Source: Thioalkalivibrio thiocyanodenitrificans ARhD 1
Lineage (GTDB): Bacteria > Pseudomonadota > Gammaproteobacteria > Ectothiorhodospirales > Ectothiorhodospiraceae
Direction: 5' to 3'
DNA length: 64,000 bases
Assembly (NCBI RefSeq): GCF_000378965.1
Contig: NZ_KB900537.1
Span: 124,001-188,000 of the forward strand
The notes under the pieces: model-generated
Seen by the model: the letters and a program-made list of their open reading frames with translations, nothing else
Databases searched by the model: none
What the model was told of the DNA's origin: nothing
Made by a program: the position numbers and the translations under genes
Shown here: positions 24,503-33,058 of the stretch, in pieces
Position numbering within the stretch: position 1 is the stretch's first letter
How the letters are laid out: the number at the start of each line of letters is the position of its first letter

Positions 24503-24763
24503 ATGCCTACAACGCAGGACACCTATGAACCCAGAAGCGTTACGGGCTGCTTCGGCGCCCAGATGCTGTCCGCCTACCGGATCACGGCGCTGACCCGCCC
24601 CGAAGGCCATTCCCGGCGCGTGAGCGTGAGCTTCGTCGTCACCGCCACCAGTGAAGAACAGGCCCGCGAGCTTGCGCGGCGTTTCGATCTGGGGGTGCAC
24701 TATCATGGCCTGGAGATCACTGTGGTTCAGTTTCTCGGCGGCGTTTCATACTATATGGATTGA
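24503..24763 (+). CDS. small hypothetical protein (86 aa)
   Basis: MPTTQDTYEPRSVTGCFGAQ with a good AGAGGAGG site. Beta-alpha-beta pattern (RVSVSFVVTATSEEQARELA). Unknown family, common style of plasmid accessory protein. Confidence 0.62.
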   Translation: MPTTQDTYEPRSVTGCFGAQMLSAYRITALTRPEGHSRRVSVSFVVTATSEEQARELARRFDLGVHYHGLEITVVQFLGGVSYYMD

Positions 24764-24796
24764 CGGCGGTGCGAACTGCCGCCAAAGGAGAGCAAT

Positions 24797-25351
24797 ATGA
24801 GTGAGTTCGACGTGGTGAGCTTCACCATGGGCGTGGAGGATGGCTCGATCGAGCCTGGCAGCCAGCAATACCTGGAAGGCTTCCAGCACCTGATCGACTC
24901 GGGCCTCGCCTGGCAGCTGCAAGGGACCTACGGGCGCACCGCCCAGACGTTGATCGACGCCGGCCAGTGTCGCGCGCCCAAGCCGCAGCCGCGCCACACG
25001 CTCGATGGCGCACTGCCCGATGTCGGGCCCTACGCGAAGGTCAGCGCAGACAAGCAGCTGAGCTTTGACAACGGGCGCACTTTTCGCATCGTGCTCTATG
25101 GCGCCTACAACGCCAGAGGCCTGATCGGATCCGAGAAGAACGGCATCGCCGTGCTCGATGAGGACAATCTCGAGGTGCTCGCCGATGAGATCGGGCGCGA
25201 GGACTCGGGTTATTTCGGCGCAACCCGCGCACAGGCACAGCTGTTCGAGCGCCTGAGCGCAGGCTCTTTCGAGACCCTGCGCCAGGTCGTCAACGACTCG
25301 CCCCGATGCCGCCATCCCCTGGATGCGGCCGGGAATCTGCAAGGGACCTAG
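24797..25351 (+). CDS. plasmid accessory protein (184 aa)
   Basis: The first 60 residues (VVSFTMGVEDGSIEPGSQQY, GFQHLIDSGLAWQLQGTYGR) match a short domain often seen in IncP-like and related plasmids with no known job. The C-terminal part is unrelated alpha/beta. Start behind AAAGGAGAG, 33 bases after the preceding gene, and followed by a terminator. Confidence 0.65.
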   Translation: MSEFDVVSFTMGVEDGSIEPGSQQYLEGFQHLIDSGLAWQLQGTYGRTAQTLIDAGQCRAPKPQPRHTLDGALPDVGPYAKVSADKQLSFDNGRTFRIVLYGAYNARGLIGSEKNGIAVLDEDNLEVLADEIGREDSGYFGATRAQAQLFERLSAGSFETLRQVVNDSPRCRHPLDAAGNLQGT

Positions 25352-25373
25352 TCCCTCTGGCATCATGCAATTC

Positions 25374-25403
25374 AAGCCCCTCCTGGTGAGGGGCTTTCTC
25401 TTT
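25374..25403 (+). terminator. terminator of the 24503-25351 unit
   Basis: AAGCCCCTC, CTGGT, GAGGGGCTT, TTCTCTTT. Confidence 0.78.
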
Positions 25404-25428
25404 CGCCCGCCGCGCGCAGAGGCGCTCG

Positions 25429-25437
25429 TCCCTATAC
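25429..25437 (+). promoter_or_regulatory. TCGCTATAC-family promoter core, klcA
   Basis: TCCCTATAC followed by CTCTTGAGGACAA. Confidence 0.6.
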
Positions 25438-25468
25438 CTCTTGAGGACAACCACCCGGGAGAAAGACA

Positions 25469-25897
25469 ATGCAGCACGCACAAAGCAATACCGAGACCCC
25501 CATGCAGTACAGCAAGATCGAACCATGGAGCGACCATCTCGCGCGCATCATCGGCGGTAGTGCCGTGGATGCGGTGCGCATGGAGACCTTCATCTACGCG
25601 ATGATGCGCCGCATCTGCCCGCAGTACGACGGCGGCGCCTGGGACCTCTACGAGACCAGCAACGGCGCGTTCTTTCTGTGCTTGCGCGGCGAGGGGGATC
25701 TCCAGATCATCGTCCCGTCGAACTGGTTCGAGGGCTCGATGAGCCGGGAGGCGGCCAGCATCACGGCCACCTGTTTCGCCGCCGGGCTCTATGCCGAGAG
25801 CGCCGAGACCGATCAGGCGATCGAGCTCCTGTACCGGGTGCGCGAGGTGGCCTATGCGCATGCCGAAAGAGAGAAGATCCTGGCCGCGCTGGATTAG
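25469..25897 (+). CDS. klcA: antirestriction protein KlcA/ArdB family
   Basis: 142 residues, the normal ArdB/KlcA length. YDGGAWDLYETSNGAFFLCL and AASITATCFAAGLYA are the family signatures. It protects incoming plasmid DNA from type I restriction. A second in-frame ATG at 25502 could be used. Own promoter and terminator. Confidence 0.85.
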   Translation: MQHAQSNTETPMQYSKIEPWSDHLARIIGGSAVDAVRMETFIYAMMRRICPQYDGGAWDLYETSNGAFFLCLRGEGDLQIIVPSNWFEGSMSREAASITATCFAAGLYAESAETDQAIELLYRVREVAYAHAEREKILAALD

Positions 25898-25937
25898 CGG
25901 CGCGTGACCGTGGCGCGTTTGCCGCGGGCTTGATTCA

Positions 25938-25976
25938 CCCCCTCCACACCCTTGAACGGTGCTGGAGGGGTTTTTC
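25938..25976 (+). terminator. terminator of klcA
   Basis: CCCCTCCA, loop, TGGAGGGG, TTTTTC. Confidence 0.75.
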
Positions 25977-26018
25977 ATTGCACGCGCGGGACCCGGCACA
26001 GGGCGGGGCAGGGGGCCA

Positions 26019-26053
26019 TAAAAAAACCCCATAGACCAATCGGTCTACGGGGT
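26019..26053 (-). terminator. terminator of the methyltransferase gene
   Basis: Minus strand ACCCCGTAGACC, GATT, GGTCTATGGGGT, then seven T. Confidence 0.82.
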
Positions 26054-26114
26054 GGGAATGCGAAGGTGTCCGCGCGCTTGCCGGTCACCTCCCGATCTCA
26101 GGTCCTTGAGCGCA

Positions 26115-27491
26115 TCAGGCCGCTGCCCTGTGTGGCTCGACCGGCGCGCAAAGCCTGTTGAGCGCCTCGCCCAGGTGCGCTCCGACTGCTTCGAACACGC
26201 AGTGGATCACTGACTGGCCGAGCATCTCGTGGGCCGTGGTCTCGGCAACCCCCTCGATGAGTTTCCCGGGGATCGTCTTGACCGCAGCATGCTCTGCCGG
26301 CGTGAACAGGCGTTCGAGCACCGGATCACTGGGATGGGAGAGCATCGGCTCGGTGGAGCGGTACTTCGCGTAGCCGCGCCCGATGGTGCCGCATCCGTCC
26401 TCATCGCCCTTGAGTACCTGGCGCTTGAACCCCTTTCCGGCCGCCTCGTCCTTGACCGCCTTGTCACGCAGGTACGACAGGTCGCGCCAACGCGGGGAGT
26501 CCTCGGCCACCGGCTCGAGGATCTCGGCCAGGCTGTGCTCACGCGCACGCACCGCCCTGAGCGTCTGGAGGTCGATCTCCAGCCCCTCGGTGGCGGCCAC
26601 CACACACAGACGGTCGCGCCGTTCGAGCGACCCGAACTCGGGCCCCGAGAGCACGCGCTCCTCGAGCGCATAGCCCCTGGATTCGAGCACCTCTCGGATG
26701 ACGTGCATCGAGACCGTGTTCTGGTAGGGTGGCACGTTCTCCAGGACCACCACCGCGGGTTGGGTCGCCTCGATGAAGGCGAGAAACGCGACAAACAGCG
26801 ACCCGGCCGTCTCGTGCTGCTCGGCGAACGCCAGCTTGTTCTTCGCGCGCCCCGAGAGCGAGGCCCCGGTGCAGGGCAGCCCCGCGACCAGGATCTCCAC
26901 CGGCGCAAGGCGCGAGACTTCCACGTCCTGCATCGGCGCACAGATGGCGGTCGAGTCCTTGTCCCAGACCGGGTTGTTCTCCAGACTGGCCTCCAGGTAC
27001 TTCGCCTCGATCTCCACGCCAAAGGCCAGGCGCGATGCGATGCCCGCGCGCCGAAGCCCGCTGTGCAACGCATGATCGAGCACGCCGGCGCCATGCGCCA
27101 GTGAGCCCACGCGCAGCGCCTCGCCCCGGCGCAGCCGATCGCGCACCCGCTCGAGGCGTTCCTGACAGGCCGCCTGGTGCGGGTGGAGGGTGACCAGCAG
27201 CCCCTCGGGGCGCACCACAACGCGTACGCGATCGACCTGCCCAAAGAGCTCCGCGAGCTCCGAGGCGTTGATATCGAGCACCGGCGAGACCTTCTCGCCG
27301 CGCTTTCTCTTGCTGATGGTGCGCTCGCCGTCGTCGGCGAGCCTGAGCACCAGGCGCTTGTTATCGGTGTCCCAGTCGAGCCGGAACCTGTCACCGGGCT
27401 TGATGCCGTGGCGTGAGAGGATGTTGCCTTCAAGCCACAGGCGTCGATTGCCGCGGTGCTCGCCGAGTTTCGTGTACACGACCGATGCCAT
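26115..27491 (-). CDS. C5 cytosine DNA methyltransferase, orphan
   Basis: 458 residues. The catalytic loop VAGLPCTGAS (Cys nucleophile), VVLENVPPY (ENV motif) and LERRDRLCVVA (QRRxR-like) identify a cytosine-5 methyltransferase. The first 115 residues are an unusual N-terminal domain, and the SAM-binding motif I (normally FxGxG) is replaced by VGSLAHGAGVLDHAL. No restriction enzyme gene lies nearby, so it may act in self-protection or gene control. Start behind GGAGG; own element at 27522. Confidence 0.78.
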   Translation of the reverse strand: MASVVYTKLGEHRGNRRLWLEGNILSRHGIKPGDRFRLDWDTDNKRLVLRLADDGERTISKRKRGEKVSPVLDINASELAELFGQVDRVRVVVRPEGLLVTLHPHQAACQERLERVRDRLRRGEALRVGSLAHGAGVLDHALHSGLRRAGIASRLAFGVEIEAKYLEASLENNPVWDKDSTAICAPMQDVEVSRLAPVEILVAGLPCTGASLSGRAKNKLAFAEQHETAGSLFVAFLAFIEATQPAVVVLENVPPYQNTVSMHVIREVLESRGYALEERVLSGPEFGSLERRDRLCVVAATEGLEIDLQTLRAVRAREHSLAEILEPVAEDSPRWRDLSYLRDKAVKDEAAGKGFKRQVLKGDEDGCGTIGRGYAKYRSTEPMLSHPSDPVLERLFTPAEHAAVKTIPGKLIEGVAETTAHEMLGQSVIHCVFEAVGAHLGEALNRLCAPVEPHRAAA

Positions 27492-27521
27492 ATATACCTC
27501 CTGGGTTGTTGACCTCAGGAG

Positions 27522-27530
27522 GTATAGCGA
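27522..27530 (-). promoter_or_regulatory. TCGCTATAC-family promoter core
   Basis: Minus strand TCGCTATAC followed by CTCCTGAGGTCAAC, before the methyltransferase. Confidence 0.62.
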
Positions 27531-27576
27531 GCCCAGGTGGAGGGTCTGACGGCGTGTCTCGGGGAGAGCGCGGGCC

Positions 27577-28488
27577 TCAGAGGCCTGCTTCGCGCGTCTT
27601 GTAGCGATAGATCCGCAGCGCGGGGATGTAGGGCGTGGACTCGAGCTTCTGGTCAGCCACGCGCTCTCGTCGCTTGCGCGGTGCGGCCAGGGCGGGGGGT
27701 CGGGTGCGCGGCAGCGCCGATCCCGCGGCGCAGGGGTAGATCAGGGGCAGCGGCGCGGGCACCAGGCGGCGCAGGGTCTCGGTGTTGGTGCCGCTCTCAA
27801 AGCACACGTTCGCTTTGAGCACCGGGGGCAGAGGCTGGACCTGCGCCAGGCGCTCCTTTGGGTCGAGCGCGGCGAGTTTTGACAGCAACCAGGCCTCGGT
27901 GCCGTCGCCGCTGATCGAGGCGAGCAGCTCCCCGGCCGTGTAGGTCTTGATCGCGCGCACCTGCGCCCATGTCCAGCCCACATAGCTTGGCGGCTCGCAC
28001 AGGAGCGGGATCTTGCGATAGCACTGCTTGAGCGCCGGGCGGGGCAGGCCGGCTTGCTGCAAGGCGCTGCGGATGTGTTTGTCGGCGCAGCCGCCGTCGC
28101 GCCCGGCACTGGTGTAGCGCCGGCGCAGCCCCGAGGTTGCCTTGATCAGCTCACCCTTGAGATGGTTGATCTTTTGCACCAGCGCGATCGTCTCGCTCGA
28201 GGCACCCACGATACCCGGCAGCGTGAGCGTCTCCTGGGGCTCCTGGCCGTCGAGGAACTCGAGCCGGCTGTAGAGCGCGCTGGTGATGGCGCGCGCATCG
28301 GGCTCAAGCAGCGAGCCCGAGGGGTAGAAGTACTCCTTGGCAAAATCATCACAATAGGCGCGCCCGCCGATCCAGATCGGGCGATCCCTTTCATGGATCA
28401 GCGCCTGGTGGAGCGCGCGCAGCTGTTCCCTGAGCTGTCGCGCCAGCTCATAGATCTCCTGGGTGCCGCTCACGGCAGACATACCCAT
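27577..28488 (-). CDS. replication-terminus-binding protein, Tus-like
   Basis: 303 residues. LTLPGIVGASSETIALVQKI, PSYVGWTWAQVRAIKTYTAG and a basic C-terminus (RKRRERVADQKLESTPYIPA) resemble plasmid members of the DNA replication terminus site-binding family. If correct it would stop replication forks on one side of a Ter site. Recognition is from memory of the family and moderate. A second ATG two codons in (28482) has the better spacing to GAGGGGG. Confidence 0.6.
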   Translation of the reverse strand: MGMSAVSGTQEIYELARQLREQLRALHQALIHERDRPIWIGGRAYCDDFAKEYFYPSGSLLEPDARAITSALYSRLEFLDGQEPQETLTLPGIVGASSETIALVQKINHLKGELIKATSGLRRRYTSAGRDGGCADKHIRSALQQAGLPRPALKQCYRKIPLLCEPPSYVGWTWAQVRAIKTYTAGELLASISGDGTEAWLLSKLAALDPKERLAQVQPLPPVLKANVCFESGTNTETLRRLVPAPLPLIYPCAAGSALPRTRPPALAAPRKRRERVADQKLESTPYIPALRIYRYKTREAGL

Positions 28489-28717
28489 CCCCCTCGTTTA
28501 AGTTCTTGTTTCGGAACTATTCTAATGCAATTCAAGCAATCATTGAACTGCTAATCATATAAATGATCCAGGTAATACACCTCAATAATCGAGCCCTGCG
28601 CGCCCTGACGCCTATTCCCTGGCCGCCTGCCGTTGATCCGGATTGTTGCGTCTTTCGTCGCGTGCGCCTTTTCACGTATTGACCCCCCGCGCCCCGTTGC
28701 TGCATCTTGACTCTCAG

Positions 28718-28732
28718 TTATACCGTTACCGG
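28718..28732 (+). repeat. TTATACCGTTACCGG element, left arm
   Basis: Exact copy of 24422-24436; pairs with 28839-28853 in inverted orientation across about 106 bases. Confidence 0.6.
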
Positions 28733-28762
28733 ATGTTTCTCGCCTGACGGGGTTTATCTGGG

Positions 28763-28802
28763 CTCTCTGCACCTCTCTGCACCTCTCTTGAGCTCTCTGG
28801 GG
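28763..28802 (+). repeat. four imperfect 10-bp tandem repeats
   Basis: CTCTCTGCAC twice, then CTCTCTTGAG and CTCTCTGGGG. Confidence 0.6.
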
Positions 28803-28838
28803 CGGCAGCGGGCGCGGCAAGGGTGGGAGAGCGCAGGA

Positions 28839-28853
28839 CCGGTAACGGTATAA
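28839..28853 (-). repeat. TTATACCGTTACCGG element, right arm
   Basis: Inverted exact copy, about 50 bases before the HDOD gene start. Confidence 0.6.
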
Positions 28854-28901
28854 CTCGGGCGTCTGGTGATGGGCGAGCTGAAACCATTAAGGAGACCGAT
28901 C

Positions 28902-29789
28902 ATGCGGCTAGAGAATAAGGCGAGCGCGCGAAACGGGGTCGATCCAGTAGAGGAAGGCGTAGCCTACGTCTATGACGCCTTGCTTGGCGTGGATGAGCCG
29001 CGCCTGCCGGTGATGCCGCAGAGCGCGCGCCGGATCCAGGCCGCGCTGCTGCGCGGGGGCGCGCTCGATACCCGTAAGGTCTCCGGCCTGCTCAGCGCCG
29101 ATCCGGGGCTCTCTGCGCGCCTGTTGCGCCTGGCCAACTCTCCGTTGTTCAGCGACATGGGCACCGCCCGCACGCCGCGCCAGGCGATCGCGCTGGTGGG
29201 CGAGGTGCTGATCCAGCGCATGCTCTGCTACGCGGCGACGGACAGCCTCTATCACGCCAGCTCACCGACCACCGCGCCCTGGTTCAATTGCGTGCTGGAG
29301 CACTCGCAGTGGGTGGCGCGCACCGCCTACGCCCTGGCCACGCTGGCGGGATGGGAGCGCACGCGCTGCGTGGAGGCCTTTGTCGCCGGCAGCCTGCATG
29401 ACATCGGCGCGCTGGTGGCGCTCCAGATCCTCGAGCAACGCCCGGATCTGGCCTCGGACAAGAAGATCGTCGCCGAGATCGTGATGCAGACCCACTGCAA
29501 GGCCGGCGCGCTGCTCGCCGAGGCCTGGCATCTGCCGGAACCCTACCGGGAAGTAATCGAGCACCACGAGCAGCCCATCCGCCTGGCCGCCGATGCCAGC
29601 GAGGCGCTGAGCCTGCTCGAGGTGGTGCAATGCGCGGACCTGTTCCACGGGCGCTGCCCGGCGGTGCACTCGCACGCGGCGCTCAAGCGCACGCGCTGCA
29701 AGACGCGCCTGGGGCTCCCGCCTGACTGGGAGCTCGAGAAGGACCCTGCATTCCAGGGCGCGTTTGCCCAGGCGCACGCCCTGCTCTAG
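28902..29789 (+). CDS. HDOD-domain signalling protein
   Basis: 295 residues. RLPVMPQSARRIQAALLRGG and SADPGLSARLLRLANSPLFS open a classical HDOD domain, followed by VEAFVAGSLHDIGALVALQI. HDOD proteins act in cell-cycle, motility or second-messenger control without HD enzyme activity. Start at ATG behind AAGGAGACC. Its end overlaps the next, convergent gene by four bases. Confidence 0.82.
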   Translation: MRLENKASARNGVDPVEEGVAYVYDALLGVDEPRLPVMPQSARRIQAALLRGGALDTRKVSGLLSADPGLSARLLRLANSPLFSDMGTARTPRQAIALVGEVLIQRMLCYAATDSLYHASSPTTAPWFNCVLEHSQWVARTAYALATLAGWERTRCVEAFVAGSLHDIGALVALQILEQRPDLASDKKIVAEIVMQTHCKAGALLAEAWHLPEPYREVIEHHEQPIRLAADASEALSLLEVVQCADLFHGRCPAVHSHAALKRTRCKTRLGLPPDWELEKDPAFQGAFAQAHALL

Positions 29790-31207
29790 CGCGCCTCGAG
29801 CACTGCGGGCCCGGGGTTCGCCCCGGGGCTGGGCGCAAGGCTTCGGGTGGACTTGTGCGGGCTCAGCCCGGCGTAGTTGGCGCGAGCGCCCTCCAGGCGC
29901 TCGTTGCTGAGCTGGCGCACCGCGAAACCGAGCACCGGCAGGCCGGCGGCGCGAAAGCCCTGCGCGCCGCTCACCGACACGCCCTCGCGCCCGGCGCCGC
30001 TCAGGCGCAGCCGCGCCCAGCCGTTGGCCTGTGAGCCGGTGATGCGGGTGGTGATCTCATCGGAGACCTCGAGCGCGCCACGCTCGGCAAAGCGCAGCAC
30101 ATTGACCTGGTGACACAGGCGCACCGTGCGCACCCCGGGGCGTCCGCCCCCGCGGCCCCAGTCCTTGAGCGTCATCGCCTCACAGGCCTCGCCGAGCAGC
30201 CCGTCCCAGGGTTGCGAGAAGGGCGCGCGCGCAGGCGTCTCGTTGACGTAGTAGTGCTTGGTCGGGAAGGTGACCACCCAGTCGGTGGCCCCGCCGACCT
30301 CCTCGCTGCGGGTGAAGTTGTTCATCAGCTGCGCGCGCATCAGCGCGCCCGAGACGGCGTTGACCCCGTGCAGGCGTGCAGGCGTTTCAGGGTCCTCGGT
30401 GGAGCCAAAGCGCGCGCGGGCCTCGTGAAACACACTGACCCGCGCCTGCGCATCGGCCAGGGTGACGCTCTCGGGGCGCGCCGGCGGGCTGTGCAGGATC
30501 GTCTCCGGCGCCCAGAACCGATCGAGTGCGGTGGCGCTGTAGGCGACCGCGGTACCCTTGTCGGCATCGTGGATCACCGCGCTGCCAAAAAGCCCGCCGC
30601 CGGCAGGGCGAAGGCCCTGGCGCGCATCGCGTGCCCAGTGCGTCTCCCAGGCCTGCTCGAGCGCCCAGCATGCGCCGCGCTCGCGCGCCCAGCGCGCCGG
30701 CGTGAACGCCCCCTCATCGACGAGCTCGCCCATCTCGATGACCTCGATAAAGCCCTCGTTCGCCCAGCTCGGGGTGAGCGCGCTCTCGGGGGTGTCCTCG
30801 CGGGTGCGCAGCGCCTGCCCCGAGAAACTCGGGCGGGGCAGTACGCACGCCGCACTCTCGGTGTCGAGATAGGCCTGCCCGGTGGCGGCGTCGATGGTTG
30901 CGCGCCAGGCATCGCGCGGCGCCAGGTACAGGTTGAACGCCAGCGCCTCGCGCCCGTTGGCGCCCTCGCGCAGGCGCACCCGCACGGCCTTGGCCGCGTT
31001 GCTGCTGTTGTTGATGTGAAGGGTGGTCTGCTGCGCCCCGTGCGCGGCGTAGAACGGGTAGAGCAGCACCTGTCCGAAGCCGTCCTGCGCCACGCGCACC
31101 GCCTGGGCAGGCCCCGCCCAGAGCGCCGCCGCGCCAAGCGCAAGGCAGCCAAGCAGCACGAGCGCGCCGCGCGCGCCGCGCGCGCCCTGAGCGTCGCGCC
31201 GACTCAT
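29786..31207 (-). CDS. secreted hypothetical protein
   Basis: 473 residues with a signal peptide (ALVLLGCLALGAAALWAGPA, cut near QA-V). The mature part begins VRVAQDGFGQVLLYPFYAAH and is Ala/Arg-rich beta-type, similar in style to cell-surface or S-layer-like proteins. The start overlaps the GGDEF/EAL stop (ATGA), so the pair is co-translated and export may follow c-di-GMP signalling. Family not named. Confidence 0.62.
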   Translation of the reverse strand: MSRRDAQGARGARGALVLLGCLALGAAALWAGPAQAVRVAQDGFGQVLLYPFYAAHGAQQTTLHINNSSNAAKAVRVRLREGANGREALAFNLYLAPRDAWRATIDAATGQAYLDTESAACVLPRPSFSGQALRTREDTPESALTPSWANEGFIEVIEMGELVDEGAFTPARWARERGACWALEQAWETHWARDARQGLRPAGGGLFGSAVIHDADKGTAVAYSATALDRFWAPETILHSPPARPESVTLADAQARVSVFHEARARFGSTEDPETPARLHGVNAVSGALMRAQLMNNFTRSEEVGGATDWVVTFPTKHYYVNETPARAPFSQPWDGLLGEACEAMTLKDWGRGGGRPGVRTVRLCHQVNVLRFAERGALEVSDEITTRITGSQANGWARLRLSGAGREGVSVSGAQGFRAAGLPVLGFAVRQLSNERLEGARANYAGLSPHKSTRSLAPSPGANPGPAVLEAR

Positions 31208-32982
31208 GAGAGCGCCGCCTGCGCGCACGCCTTCTTGCCGCTCGGACAGGGCAGGGCGGGATCCGAGGCGCTCGCTCGCACGCACCCCGGGCGCAGAAAG
31301 CGCTCGATCAGCTTCGCCTCGCTCATCGCCTTGCCGAATAGATGACCCTGGGCCTCGTCACAGCCCCAGGCGGAGATCAGCTCGTACTGGCTTTGACGCT
31401 CGACGCCCTCGGCGGTGACGCGCAGGCCGAGGTTCTTGACAAAGCAGATCAACGCCCTGGCCATGCGCGGCGGAGGCGCCTCGCTGTCGATGCCCTCGAG
31501 AAAGCTTCGATCGAGCTTGATCTTGTCGATGCTGTAGTCGCGCAGATGCGAGATGGCCGAGTAGCCGACCCCGAAATCATCGATCGCCACGCGCACCCCG
31601 CGCGATCTCAGGCGCCCGAGCTGCACGACCATGTCGGGGGTGGCGTGCAGCATGGAGCTCTCCGTGATCTCGATACCAAGCGCGCTGAGCGGCACATCCA
31701 TATCGACAGCGGTCTGAAGGAAGCCCTCCACGAACGAGGGGTCGCGCAGCTGAAGCGGCGAGACGTTGAGAAACAGCGTCGGCACCTCAAGGCCCTGCGC
31801 CATCCACGACTTCAGGTGCCGACAGGCCGCGCGGATCACCCAATCGCCCAGCAGGTGGATGAGCCCGTTCTCCTCGGCCAGGGGGATGAACTCATCGGGC
31901 GCCAGGATGCCGGCCTGCGGGTGGTTCCAGCGGATCAGGGCCTCGACGCCGCAGACCCGCCCGGTGGCGAGATCGATCTGCGGCTGGAACCGGAAGAACA
32001 TCTCGTCGTTCTCAACCCCTTGGCGAAGGCGGTGCTCAAGGTCCTTGCGAACCTTGATCTCCTCGAAAAAGGCGGTGTCGAAGTTCGTGTAGGTGTTCTT
32101 CCCGGCCGCCTTGGAGCGATACATGGCGATATCGGTAAAGCGCAGCAGATCCTCGGGGCTTGCGTCGTTGAAGGGGTGGTAGGCAATACCGATCGAGCAC
32201 GAGACATAGAGATCGAGCCCGCGCACGCGCACCGGCGCGGTGATCGCACTGATCAGGCGCCGCGCGGTGGCTTCGGCCTCCTCGATGTTGAGTATGTCCG
32301 TGACAATCACGGCAAACTCATCGCCCCCGAGGCGCGCCACGAAATCCGTGGAGCGAATGCTCAGGCTCAGGCGATCGGCGATCTGGCAGAGCAGCTCATC
32401 ACCCACGTCGTGGCCGAGCGTATCGTTGACGTCCTTGAAATCATCCAGATCGATGAACAACAGCGCGGTCAGGGCCTCGGCCGTCTCGCCCTGGCCCATC
32501 GCCTCGGCGAGGCGCTGCTTGAGATAAGCGCGGTTCGGCAGGCCGGTCAAGGCGTCGTGCAGCGCCTCGTGGTGTGCGTTGCGCAGCTCATCGATGCGCT
32601 CCGAGATATCGCGCAGCACGACGATAATAAACCGCGCATCACCCTCTCCGACGCTGCTCAGGGTGTACTCCACCGGGCGCGGCCCGGCGGCCGTGATCGC
32701 CGCACAAAGCACCGCGCGCCCGAAGCGCCACACACCACAGGCGCTTGGATCACAGGCCTGACAGAGATGGGTTTGCGACTCGAGCGGGATGTTCTCGCTT
32801 CGACCCAGAAGCGAGGAGAAGGCCCTGCCGATGAGCATCTGCCGGTGGAGCCCGAACAGGGCGCAGGCCGCTGCGTTGGCGCATACGATGCGCATCTCGC
32901 GATCGCAGGTGATCACCGCGTCGTTGAGCGCGGCGCACACGCCAGGCCAGGTGAGAGGGGTTTGTTGCGTATTGGCGTTCAT
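31204..32982 (-). CDS. PAS-GGDEF-EAL c-di-GMP enzyme
   Basis: 592 residues. PAS-like N-terminus (ALNDAVITCDREMRIVCANA), then a full diguanylate cyclase (RLGGDEFAVIV, with the inhibitory RSTD site five residues before GGDEF) and a full phosphodiesterase domain (VEALIRWNHP, EITESSML, DDFGVGYS, KIKLDRSFL). Both catalytic cores look intact. Cytoplasmic regulator of biofilm or motility; the nearby HDOD, pilin and secreted proteins make that plausible. Confidence 0.9.
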   Translation of the reverse strand: MNANTQQTPLTWPGVCAALNDAVITCDREMRIVCANAAACALFGLHRQMLIGRAFSSLLGRSENIPLESQTHLCQACDPSACGVWRFGRAVLCAAITAAGPRPVEYTLSSVGEGDARFIIVVLRDISERIDELRNAHHEALHDALTGLPNRAYLKQRLAEAMGQGETAEALTALLFIDLDDFKDVNDTLGHDVGDELLCQIADRLSLSIRSTDFVARLGGDEFAVIVTDILNIEEAEATARRLISAITAPVRVRGLDLYVSCSIGIAYHPFNDASPEDLLRFTDIAMYRSKAAGKNTYTNFDTAFFEEIKVRKDLEHRLRQGVENDEMFFRFQPQIDLATGRVCGVEALIRWNHPQAGILAPDEFIPLAEENGLIHLLGDWVIRAACRHLKSWMAQGLEVPTLFLNVSPLQLRDPSFVEGFLQTAVDMDVPLSALGIEITESSMLHATPDMVVQLGRLRSRGVRVAIDDFGVGYSAISHLRDYSIDKIKLDRSFLEGIDSEAPPPRMARALICFVKNLGLRVTAEGVERQSQYELISAWGCDEAQGHLFGKAMSEAKLIERFLRPGCVRASASDPALPCPSGKKACAQAALS

Positions 32983-33058
32983 GTAGCGCCTGCTTGAGAG
33001 TCTTGAAACAGATCGCTCCCGCACGCCTCGCGCGCGCCCGCGGGCGTCATCTTGTTGC

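Larger units (their letters stand above)
28489..28901. other. intergenic region with inverted and tandem repeats
   Basis: About 410 bases without a convincing gene. Holds an A/T-rich stretch (about 28500-28610), an inverted pair of TTATACCGTTACCGG elements and a four-fold ten-base repeat. Candidate control or Ter region. Confidence 0.5.

Noticed and set aside
28551-28820. 89-codon minus-strand frame between the Tus-like and HDOD genes
   Set aside because: It covers the tandem and inverted repeats and has no ribosome-binding site or recognisable composition.
31342-32997. 551-codon plus-strand frame opposite the GGDEF/EAL gene
   Set aside because: Reverse shadow of a gene with intact catalytic motifs; composition is Arg/Ala-rich noise typical of high-GC antisense frames.
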